A program made the translations under genes and the position numbers. 64,000 nucleotides of DNA from positions 509,438,263 to 509,502,262 of the forward strand of contig NC_058524.1 of the NCBI RefSeq assembly GCF_904849725.1, given 5' to 3'. Shown piece after piece: positions 1 through 9,986 of this stretch. Numbering within the stretch: position 1 is the first letter of the stretch; each line of letters starts with the position of its first letter. The stretch is from Hordeum vulgare subsp. vulgare. Taxonomy: Eukaryota; Streptophyta; Magnoliopsida; Poales; Poaceae. A model generated the notes under the pieces. The model worked only from the letters and a program-made list of their open reading frames with translations, made no database searches and was not told the DNA's origin.

Positions 1-405
1 TGGAAAACCGTCGGGGATAGGTCGAGAATCACATACGATGGAAAATTATATATAAAACAGAGCGAAAACCTTTTTCAATAAAATCACCTAGGGTACTTTC
101 CTTGAAAAACTAAGATCCAATAGTGTACATATAATTTCGAAAGCAGTACTTTCCTTGACAGATGGCATTACCTGTCTGTGGTAGATGCCTAGAATGGGAG
201 AGTTGTTATCCATGAGAAGATTGATAATGGAAAGCAATAACCCTAACTACCATTCTTGACACTTCATCGATCATGTGATGAAAGGAACACACTAGCTAAT
301 TAAGTAACAATAGTGTACATATATAGGTTTATTCATAATTAATGCAAGAATTTCACAAGCAAATAGAGTTAATAATGCAGAATTAAATTAATCGAGAATC
401 ACTAC
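1..405 (-). other. Partial intron 1 of the beta-glucosidase gene
   Basis: AT-rich sequence starting with the donor GTAGTG at 405 on the minus strand. No continuation of the GH1 reading frame is visible on the minus strand, so intron 1 is longer than 405 bases. The 11-mer TCGAGAATCAC occurs twice (23-33 and 391-401). Nothing else is recognised. Confidence 0.6.
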
Positions 406-600
406 CTGGTAGGCCGAGGTGGCGGTGCCAAAGACGAAGCCCTTGGGGAAGCTCCCTCTCGTGAGACTATCATTCCCACTCCTCCTCGTCTGCGCGCTGC
501 TGCATCCCTGCTGCGTCGCCGACGCGGCCAACCACACCAAAAGCAGCACCGGCGTCGCCACGCATTGCCACTTGCATGCCATCCTCTTCTCTGCGTGCAA
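406..600 (-). CDS. Beta-glucosidase (GH1), exon 1 only
   Basis: This encodes the N-terminus of a family 1 glycoside hydrolase, enzymes that hydrolyse beta-glucosides and are usually secreted or vacuolar in plants. The 65 codons give a hydrophobic signal-peptide core (VATPVLLLVWLAASA, residues 14-28) and then the conserved GH1 start SFPKGFVFGTATSAYQ. The exon ends after SAYQ with the donor CAG|GTAGTG, the place where intron 1 falls in many plant GH1 genes. Both catalytic glutamates lie in later exons, to the left of this window. The Met at 600 is only about 30 bases below the TATA motif, so the second Met (codon at 582) may be the real start. A Copia element lies about 500 bases upstream of the start. 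Intron 1 runs to the window edge and I see no second exon. Confidence 0.85.
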
Positions 601-629
601 GCGAGAGAGCGCGCGTGCGACACAGAGAC

Positions 630-636
630 TTATATA
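630..636 (-). promoter_or_regulatory. TATA box of the beta-glucosidase gene
   Basis: TATATAA reads on the minus strand 30 bases above the first ATG (600) and 48 above the second (582). A start site 25-30 bases below the box falls near 603-607, which leaves almost no leader for the first ATG and about 20 bases for the second. Confidence 0.5.
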
Positions 637-1098
637 TGCATCCTGTGTGAGCTAGATGGCCTGCATCAATGTATCTTGCTTGCAGGGATAGAAGTCTCGT
701 GTTGCTTACAAGGAGAGAAGAGTCCCCAAGAGTCTGATTTTTGATATGTGTGTGTGTGTGAAGTTGGTTAGCCAACCGATCAAGCAAAGTGTGGGGGCAA
801 CAAACACTCTCCATGCATGTCCCGCCCTAAAGCAAGAGGAGTTGATGTTCAGAGACGATGAGTTGCCATTGCTGATGTGCATATGATCTAGTTAATGCCA
901 GTTGCTGTAGTCGGACGAGTAGATAGATATGTACGTGTTGATATGGGCATGTATCCGTTAATGTACCGTTGGCATCCCTTGCAAGGAAGGATCTCGTTTG
1001 AGATAATGGTGGAGGAACGTACTACAGTACCGTATGTTGCCTCGGATTGTGCATTGTTGTTGCTTTCTGAGCTGGTTGGTGGCCAGACAAGAAGAGAA
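637..1098 (-). other. 5' flank (promoter side) of the beta-glucosidase gene
   Basis: About 460 bases between the TATA motif and the Copia insertion. It holds a short TG run (747-760). No reading frame with recognisable similarity is present. The original upstream sequence resumes at 18164, on the far side of the Copia nest. Confidence 0.4.
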
Positions 1099-1103
1099 CC
1101 GAA

Positions 1104-1332
1104 TGTTAAACCAACTTCCTGACGTGATGCACAAGGAGAGGATCGGCTCAGCTGCCGTATGCAACTAGGATATCTAGAATAGTTTAGATTCTATTGTTTA
1201 AACTACCTTCTCCTAGTATTTATCTCTTTGTAATCTTCCTCTCCAAGTTGTATGCATATTAGGGTTAGCCCCTGCCTATATAACACGGACCCGTTGCCTC
1301 TAACGAGGCAAGGCATTAAGCTAAATCTTACA
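1104..1332 (+). repeat. 5' LTR of Copia X
   Basis: 229 bp, beginning TGTTAAACCAAC and ending AAATCTTACA. A TATA motif TATATAA lies at 1277-1283. It matches 17943-18158 along its whole length, with a short insertion near 1145-1165. Confidence 0.92.
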
Positions 1333-1345
1333 TGGTAATCAAAGC
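1333..1345 (+). other. Primer binding site of Copia X
   Basis: TGGTAATCAAAGC directly follows the LTR. It is a decayed form of TGGTATCAGAGC, the binding site for initiator tRNA-Met used by most plant Copia elements. Confidence 0.75.
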
Positions 1346-1397
1346 GTCCTTCCTCCATCACATCTAGCCTTTCTCTTGCCACCTCCGCTGCTCCACC

Positions 1398-3820
1398 ATG
1401 TCGTCTTCCTCCGCCGCACCTATGTCCGTTATCAACGGGCAAGTCACAGAGAAGCTCACCAGGACAAACTATGTCATGTGGCGTGCGCAGATCACGCCAC
1501 AGCTCATCAGCGCGGGGTCTTCGGCTATGCTGATGGATCCACACCGGAGCCACCGAAGAGCACCATCACCAAAGACAAAGATGGAAAAGAGGATTGTGTC
1601 CCGAACCCTCTACATCAAGCCTGGGTCAGGGAGGATCAACATGTAGTAGCACATCTCTTGAACAACCTATCTCAAGATGTCCTTGTTCAGGTCACCTCCA
1701 TCCGCAAGGCCAATGAGCTCTGGACTGCACTTGCCAGCATGTTCTCATCACAGTCCAGATCGCGGGTAAACAACGTCCGCATTGCTCTCTCCAACGCATA
1801 GAAGGGGACCCAATATGTGGGCACTTTCTTCGCCCACATGCGCTCGCTTGCTGACGAGCTGGCAGCCGCCGGCAAGCCCCTGCATGATGATGAAGTCATC
1901 TCCTACATCCTCGCAGGGCTGGATATGGAGTACCAGCCCTCGGTGTCGGCCCTCGACACCCGCACCGAACCAGTCACCCTCGACAATCTCTTTGCTCAGA
2001 TGAGCAATTTTGATCAAAGGGTGGCGCTGTTCCCTAACGCCGCCGACTTCAAATCATCTGCAAACGTCACCTCTCGTGGCGGCCTTGGAGGGTCTCGCTA
2101 CTGTGGCCCGCCACAGAACAAGGGCAAGCCTGCGAGGAACGCCAACAACACCAACTCCCAGCACTCCAGGGGCAGCGACCGCCCCCCTCCTCCAACAACA
2201 GGGGCCGCTGCAGCTCCAAAACCTCTCGTCCCGATGCCATTAGATGCCAAATCTGTGGGAAACCCGGCCACTCCGCAAAGGATTGTTGGTATAGGTTTGA
2301 TGAGGATGAAGGTGACTCCTCACAGGATGAAAAAGTTGTAGGAGCTGGTGAAGGATCGTATGGCGTCGACACCAACTGGTACGTTGATAGCGGTGCAACC
2401 AACCACATCACGGGTGAACTTGAGAAAGTCACCGTGAGAGAGAAGTATTGTGGCCAAGACCAGATCGACACTGCCAATGGAACTGGTATGAGGATCCAAC
2501 ACATTGGTCATTCAGTTATTAAAACCCCACGTCGAAAAATACATCTTTGAATTTTTTTCCATGCCCCTAGTGCTTCCATTAATCTCCTTTCTGTTCATCG
2601 AATTTCCCTTGGCAATCATGTATTCCTCGAGTTTCACCCCTTCTTCTTTTTGATTAAGGATCAGGCAACGAAGAGGGTTCTATACCGAGGTAGATGTGTT
2701 CGAGGGCTCTATCCATTGCTTCCACAACTTAGAAGATCCAATAAGCGAGCATATGGTGTCACCAAGCTTACTTCAACTCGGTGGCATGATCGTCTAGGGC
2801 ATGCATCTTTTTCTTTAGTTGAAGGAGTGCTTAGGAAAAATAAGCTCCAATTTTTGGTTGAGCTTCATGTTGAAACTATTTGTGATTCATGTCAGTGTGC
2901 TAAGAGTCATCAGTTACCGTATCCTATTTCCACAAGTATTTCTACCAAGCCTTTACAACTCATTTTTTCTAATGTCTGGGGTCCAGACCCAGCTCTGTTG
3001 GTAGACATACCTACTATGTGAGCTTCATAGATGACTTTAGCAAATACACTTGGATCTATCTTCTCAAGAGAAGATCTGATGTGTTCCAAGTTCTCCAAAA
3101 ATTCCAAGCACTCATTGAACGCAAATTCGACACAAAAATAATTGCTCTCCAATCTGATTGGGGGGGGGTGAATATGAAAAATTAAACCTATTCTTACAAA
3201 AACTTGGCATCTCCCATCATGTGTCTTGTCCTCATGCACATCAGCAAAATGGCTCATCTCAGCGCAAACACAGACACATTGTTGAGGCGGGCCTTACTCT
3301 TTTGGCTGGTGCCTCCATGCCCCTCAAATTTTGGGATGAGGCTTTCCTTACTCCTGTTCATATCATCAACATGTTGCCTAGTCGTGTCATCCACAATGAA
3401 ACTCCCATGGAACGCCTCCTACACATCAAACCAGACTACAACTCCCTATGTGTGCTTGGGTGCGCTTGTTGGCCGAATCTTAGGCCTTACAACAAACGCA
3501 GGCTTATGTTTCGATCAAAGCAATGCGTGTTCCTTGGTTATAGTGCGCAACATAAGGGTGTCAAATGCCTAGATGTGTCCACTGGCCGAGTCTACATCTC
3601 TCATGATGTGGTCTTTGATGAAACAAAATTTCCATTCACTCATTTACACCCGAATGCTGGTGCCCTTCGTCGCCAAGAGATCCTTCTCTTACCCCCTCAT
3701 CTTACCAGTTTTGATCAAAGGGGAAATAACTTGAATGATCAATTGTTGACTAACCCTCATAACTGTGTATTTGAGTCTTGTGATGATACAGAAAATTCTG
3801 AAGAAACTAGGGAAAACTAG
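1398..3820 (+). pseudogene. Copia X gag, protease and integrase (broken)
   Basis: This is the first half of a Copia polyprotein, spread over several frames. The start is the ATG at 1398 (MSSSSAAPMSVINGQ). Gag follows to about 2240, with a frameshift near 1515-1530 and a stop at 1799. A complete zinc knuckle lies at 2242-2289 (CQICGKPGHSAKDC, CX2CX4HX4C). The aspartic protease motif DSGA is at 2386-2397. The integrase zinc region is visible as HDRLGH ... CDSCQCAK (about 2785-2910), and the catalytic core and C-terminal part run to 3820 (PYNKR, CVFLGYS). Further breaks occur at about 2548 and 3019. From 3821 to 4072 only degenerate linker sequence remains before the nested element begins. Confidence 0.85.
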
Positions 3821-4072
3821 CGACATTTTATGTGTCCCCAAGCGAGGAACCAATCCCCCTCGGGATCAGTGGCACCGCAGATGAGGAGATCGTCCACGGG
3901 ATCTACACCCACAGACATGGAGGGCGTGTTAGCGACTTCACCTGAGCGTGGCCTGCCCCAATCAGGGTCTAACACCAGGCAGCAGATGACAGGGCCGCCG
4001 CCACCAGCGCGTCCGTATCTCGGGTGATCTTCGCATCTACACGTGCCATCCACGACACCAGCGACATGTTGA

Positions 4073-7000
4073 TGTAACGCCCAAGATGCGATCCTATCCT
4101 TATTTTGGCGCGAGGGCCTCGACATGGATGGAAACGCATCTCGTCGTTTCGCAAGAATGAATATCGTTACAAGTACATGTACTGAAAAGATGAGTATAAT
4201 GAGTTGGCTTACACTCGCCACAAGCTACATCAAGATCACATCATTAGAACAATATCTAGTCATCTTGAAGAAGAGAAGGGCCCGACTACGGACAAAAACA
4301 AACGATAAAAGAACAACGTCCATCCTTGCTATCCCAGGCTGCCAGCGTGGAAGCCATCCTAGATCGATGAAGAAGAAGAAAAAACTCCAAATGAACAATC
4401 AGCATGCTCGCATCAAGTAACTCTTTTCCTGTACCTGCAACTGGTGTTGTAGTAATCTGTGAGCCATAGGGAACTCAACAATCTCATTTCCAAAGGTATC
4501 AAGACTAGCAAAGCTTAATGTGTGAGGTAAGGTTAAGTGGTGAGGCTGCAGCAAGGGACTAAGCATTTATTTGTTGACTAAATTACGAGTACAAGAATAA
4601 GAGGGGGATGATCTACGCATAACAGACGTGTACTAATGATGATCAAATGAATGATCCTGAACACCTACTTACGTCAAACATAACCCCACCGTGTCCTCGA
4701 TCGAAGAAGGGACTCACGAAAGAGACAATCATGGTTATGCACACACTTGGCAAGTTTTTATTTAAGTTTACTTCAGGTTATCTAGAACCGGATGTTAAAC
4801 AAAGTTTCCAAGTTGCCGCATAACCGCAGACACGACTTTCCAAAAGATTTAACCCTGCAAGGGTGCTCCAACTAGTCCATTACAACCTACCACATGTTGC
4901 ATAGAAACCCTCGACCACGGATCTCGTGATCTCCTCGGATCCCTTAGTGGAAAACCTCAACTCTGAGATAGCCCAAAGCATCATCGGAATCCCGATGCAC
5001 AAGACGCTCGAGAAAGGTAAAAGAAGTCCAGCAAGGCCGCCCGACGTGTCGACGATCCCGACAGGAGCCGCGCATCTCATTCTCAGGACACGACGGATAA
5101 GCGCAACGTACGGTGGTATGATAGAAATCTCCCGAGTTGCCCCGAGTTGGCCCCGGAAATGGCTCTAGTTTGGACCAGCACCAACAACACTGGCCCCCTA
5201 TATTATGTTGAATTACTCCTCACGTTCATGACACCCTATGTTTCCAGTATTAACAAAATTATTATGTTGGGCAAATAAAGTACCAATGTTGGGCCTTGCC
5301 AGACTAGTTTTATCCCAAAAGGAAAGTCAAGGGGGTCCTCATGACAACCCCAAGCATGTTAGGAGCGCTCATGTATGGAACATAACACCGGTAACCGAAA
5401 CTAAGGCGACAAAGGTGGAACAAAACACCAGGCTAGAAGGCCAAGCCTTTCACCTTTTACCAAGTATATAGGCGCATTAAATTAATTAGCAATAATATGG
5501 TGATATAACAAGGAACCCATGTTTTCACATGGAAGCAACTGCACCTGCAACTAGCAACGCTAACAAAAGGCTGAACAAGCAGTAACATAGCCAAACAATG
5601 GTTTGCTAGGTTGTGGAAAGATTATAGATTTTTCATGGCATTGTTGGGAGGCTGACATTTAACAGGTGGTAGGCAGCGAGACGTAGCGATATAAACGAAA
5701 CAACTAGCATGACAATGATAGTAATGGTATGTAGGGAAAAGATCATCTTGCTTGTGATCCCGCTTGGAAGAAGAATGAATCTGTGAAGCAGACAACCAAC
5801 GTAGTCGAACGGATCCTCACACTCTGACATGCTTGCGGAACTGTATCGAGATGAAGCAAACCGAAAACAAGAATCAACACACGATATTCACCACGACACA
5901 TGCAGGACATGATGCACAACCTAATATGATGCATGTCCAGTTCAATTATGCAAGGCATGACATGGCAATTCACAACAATCAAACAGTACACATTAAGTTC
6001 GCTCAATATTAAGTGTTGTTAAACATGGGAGGAGGTGAAGCACAAATAAACTACCTATCTAGACATTTTAAATGAGTCCAAAAACATCATATAGCATCTC
6101 CAAACTCACCCCACACGTTAACTTTGAAATTTGTCCAGTTTTGTCCTAACCACATTTTACGTTTGTTAAACGGCAAAACAAAGTGGTTCACGTGATTCTA
6201 CTCATCATTCTAGTCCATTTACATATATGGCTCATCTCCAACGGAGCTACGATTAACTAGCTACGAATTAAACCGTTTTTAACACGTTGTCACGCAAACT
6301 AATGCAAACTACACCGTTAACAATTTTAAATATGCATGAGAGATGGAATATATTAATCTACGCAAAATTCTACACATTTTACATATCTACAGTTTTTGCA
6401 TATGACACACGCTTTAAAAGTTACGAACGTTTTAAAATATGCATGTTTTCTAAAACTCCCAATAATTGGAAAAATTGTACGCGTTAAAACCCCCCTACAC
6501 GGGCCAAATTTGTCTACATGCCTCAACAGAGGCATGCGCAAGATAACTATATCGTGCACACGCGCTGGATAGGGCAGCGGGGGGGGGGGTCGGCTCACCT
6601 TGGGCCTCTTGGTCTTGGGCCAGGTCGGGGGGAAGGTGGGTAGGCTAGGGTTTTGCCCAAATTTGGCACGGGGAGGATGTTAAATAGGGAAAGGGGGTTA
6701 GGGTTAGGGGAATTAGCCCGTTTTCGAGCCGTACGATCTCGATCGGATGACTCCAGACGTGGGGATGGTGTTAATGGGCTAGGTGGGGTGTGTAACCATG
6801 ATGGGCTGAGAGAAGAGAGGGGTTTTGCGGCCCGACAACGAGATTTTTAAACACCAAAAAACGTCCGACGATAAACCAAAGACGGTGCTGCTACGGTCGA
6901 CCGTTCGGGTTCAAACGGACTCCGATTGCGATGAAATTTGCAGGCGGCCTACCTACAACAAAACAAGACCGCACACCAAGTTTCAACCCAATCCGATAAT

Positions 7001-7263
7001 GTTTTATACACACTTTTAAAAACAAGATTTTAACGATGCCGCAGGCACGTGCGTGTGTGGTTGGGCTCAAAACGACCAACGACGAAACGTAGAGAACTGG
7101 GAACTAATAACGGATGCAAGTTTTGAAAATTGGCGGCAACGGAGTGCCGATGCAATGCAGATGATGCGGATGATGCGATGATGAATGCGACAGACAATCT
7201 AATCGCACGACGGCAACGGAATAAAAGGGAAATCTTCTGGAGCGTCGGTCTCGGGTTGTTACA
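4073..7263 (-). repeat. 3' LTR of element Z
   Basis: 3191 bp. It is a direct copy of 12847-16115, starting with TGTAACGCCCAAG and ending with GGGTTGTTACA on the plus strand. ORFs inside it are shadows; none matches a known family. Confidence 0.88.
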
Positions 7264-7465
7264 ACTCTGCTACACTAACAAGAGATCTCGACCCGAAATC
7301 TAAGAATGAAAGGGGGAAGAGGATGAAAAAAGCAATAGGTAAAACTTAGTTGCTTCTGTGACAAACGAGTGAAACCAATGAGTCTTGAAGGTTGCAAAGA
7401 TGTTAGAGCATATATCTCCATATGTGGTTTTGGTAATTGATGACAATTCCTATGGACTAATGGTT

Positions 7466-7571
7466 GCCTTAAGTTATACTTATAGGATTTGTCCATAGGC
7501 ACTTCTTGAAGTCCATCTGCCTTAAGTTATACTTATAGGATTTGTCCATAGGCACTTCTTGAAGTCCATCT
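7466..7571 (+). repeat. Perfect 53-bp tandem duplication
   Basis: Units 7466-7518 and 7519-7571 are identical in the sequence given, each starting GCCTTAAGTTATACTTATAG. The identity points to a recent slip or an LTR polymorphism. Confidence 0.9.
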
Positions 7572-8551
7572 GTTGGGTTCAAGGAGTTTATATGATGACC
7601 AAGGTGGTATTCAAGGTATTATCCAAAGAATGGTCATAGAGACACAAGGTTGATCAAGATCTCAGACAAAGAGTAAATCAAGATGATCAACACACAAAGC
7701 GTACAAGATGTACCGAGAGGGATCAAGTGATCCCATGGTATGGTAAGCATTGTCCATTACGTGTTTGTGTACTAACCCATGGTCTTCGTGAGAGTTCTAT
7801 GTGGGGGTTAGGTGTGTTTCCATGGGCTTGCGTCAAAGGGAAGATCTCATACAACCCATGGAGTATGACGTCAAGTTGTGATCGTCATCAAGATTGCGAT
7901 GTGCAAGTTCAAGTGGATCAACACGAAGATAGCATGCTTGAAGCTTGCCGTCCATTGTGGTGGCAATGGACTTGTGAAGATATGCTGAAGAGTGGCTCAC
8001 CCATAGTGAGTATGGGGGAGCAATCAACTAGTCTTCATCAAGCCAACACAATCAAGAAAGGTGGTCCATCTTGAGGAAGCCAAGATCATCATCATCTAGC
8101 TCAAGAGGACGAGGTGCAAGGTATAGGTTTGCCCTTGATAGGTTTTCTGGTTAGGATAGATTGCTGTACTATCAAGGGGGCTCTCAAGTGAGTAGCTTGA
8201 TCGTATCGTTCGTTGAGAGCTCAAACCATTTGCATCCTTGCATCATACTTCTTGGTTCTTGTTTGGTGTTTCTCTTTGTGAGTTTTAGAGCTTATGGTCA
8301 TCTTCGTGACGAGCTCGAGTTCATCGAAAACAGAGTCCATATGCATCTACTATGATGTTTTCGATGTTGGAGTTTTTGCCGGTTCTTCATTCATAGAGAT
8401 CTCACATCTCTATATCATTGGCATTTTCATATCTGCATGGTCTTAAGATTTCAAGTCGCTGTTTGGATAGCTCTTGTCGTCCTGAATCCAACAAGCTTGG
8501 GTTTGCTCAATTCGGAGCTTGTATGCGAAAGTTATGGCTGTTTCAGTGGCG

Positions 8552-8869
8552 AGCGGTAGTACCGCTGGACCTAGCGGTAGTACCGCTGGCTGGCGGTAGT
8601 ACCGCCCCTGGTCAGCGGTAGTACCGCTCCAGGAGCTTAGTACCGCCTGCCTAGCGGTTGTTCGTGGACGGACCTTTTTGCAAAGACTTTCTTGGCGGTG
8701 GTAGTGCCTTTGCACTACCAGGGGTCCAGCGGTAGTACCGCTAGAGTGCCAGCGGTAGTACCGCTGCAGCCAGCGGTAGTACCGCTAGCTGGCGGTAGTA
8801 CCGCTGCAGTCAGCGGTAGTACGCTGGAGTGCCAGCGGTAGTACCGCTGCAGCCAGCGGTAGTACCGGT
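8552..8869 (+). repeat. Array of AGCGGTAGTACCGCT palindromes in LTR Y
   Basis: About eleven full or nearly full copies of a 15-base motif that is its own reverse complement except at the centre. They are separated by short GC-rich spacers (GGACCT, GCTGG, GCAGCC). One copy is truncated, and there is a partial copy near 8637. Confidence 0.9.
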
Positions 8870-8916
8870 GGAGCTCGGGCAGAGAGTGGGGGTAACGGTC
8901 TGATTCCTTCCCCCAC

Positions 8917-8924
8917 TATATAAA
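8917..8924 (+). promoter_or_regulatory. TATA box of LTR Y
   Basis: TATATAAA follows the palindrome array by about 50 bases, in a CCCCACTATATAAAGGGGG context. It is the likely U3 promoter of the parent element. Confidence 0.6.
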
Positions 8925-9452
8925 GGGGGTCTTCTTCCCCCTTGGCTTTATCTATTCGTTGAGCTCTTGTTCTACCTCCATTGTTGACATTCTTAGAGCT
9001 TGCTTACTCTCAATCCCTCCAATGATTCTTGCTTGTTCTTGAGGGAGAAGAGGGAGGAGATCTAGATCCACATCTCCACCAATCACTTTCTCCTCTATGT
9101 GAGGGGAACGCCTTGGATCTTGATCTTGGAGTTCTTTGTGAGCTCCTTGTTCTTTCTCTCATATTTCTCCATAGCTTTTGTTGTTGTGGAGGGATTTGAG
9201 TGTGAGGGACTTGACCACTTCGTGTGTTCTTGCCATTGCATTAGTTGCATCGGTTGAGATCTCCACGGTGATACATGGAAGTGAAGTTTGAGAAGCTTAT
9301 TACCTTTGGTACTTAGTACCCTAGATATTGTTCTTCGCGGATGCTTTGGCGTCCTAGAAGCTTGGTGGTGTCTCGGAGCTCAATCATTGTGGTGTGAAGC
9401 TCCGGGCAAGCGTCGGGGTCTCCAATTAGGTTGTGGAGATTGCCCCGAGCAA

Positions 9453-9560
9453 TTTGTACAGGTACCGGTAACCGCCCCCAAGGGTTGCCACGTGTACGGG
9501 TTCGGTGACCGCCCCCAAGGTTTGCCATTTGTACGGGTTCGGTGACCGCCCTCAAGGGTC
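9453..9560 (+). repeat. 37-bp tandem repeat, about 2.7 copies
   Basis: The block TGTACGGGTTCGGTGACCGC recurs with the GACCGCCC core near 9470, 9507 and 9544, with slight divergence between copies. Confidence 0.75.
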
Positions 9561-9986
9561 CCTTAGTGGAATCACGGCATCTTGCATTGTGCGAGGGCGT
9601 GAGGAGATTACGGTGGCCTTAGTGGCATCTTGGGGAGCATTGTGCCTCCACACCGCTCTAACGGAGATTAGCATCCGCAAGGGTGTGAACTTCGGGATAC
9701 ATCATCGTCTCCCCGTGCCTCGGTTATCTCTTACCCGAACCCTTTACTTATGCACTTTACTTTGTGTTAGACATATTGTTTATTGTAATATATCTTGCTA
9801 TCACTTAGTTGTTTATCTTGCTTAGCATAAGTTGTTGGTGCACATAGGTGAGCCTAGTTGTTTGTAGGTTTTGTGCTTGACATATTAAACGATAGTTTTA
9901 TTCTGCATTTGTTCAAGCCTAAACCTTAATTATTTTAAAGCGCCTATTCACCCCCCTCTAGGCGACATCCACGTCCTTTCAAAAGA

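Larger units (their letters stand above)
7401..9981 (+). mobile_element. Solo LTR Y (2.6 kb) inside element Z
   Basis: It begins TGTTAGAGCATATATC and ends GTCCTTTCA, and is flanked by the perfect duplication AAAGA (7396-7400 and 9982-9986). No second LTR copy, primer site or protein-coding domain is present, so this is a solo LTR left by recombination between two LTRs. A TATA motif on the plus strand supports plus orientation. Three short tandem arrays lie inside it. The sequence type (CACCCCCCTCTAGGCGACATC near the end) is familiar from Triticeae, but I do not assign a family name. Confidence 0.9.

Noticed and set aside
6693..6711. GGTTAGGGTTAGGGG resembling telomere repeats (also near 15545)
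   Set aside because: Only two units, the vertebrate-type TTAGGG and not the plant TTTAGGG, and present in both LTR copies of element Z, so it is ordinary LTR sequence.
8552..8869. Regularly spaced palindromes resembling a CRISPR array
   Set aside because: Spacers are short, variable and themselves repeated, the sequence lies inside a plant LTR, and no cas-like gene exists.
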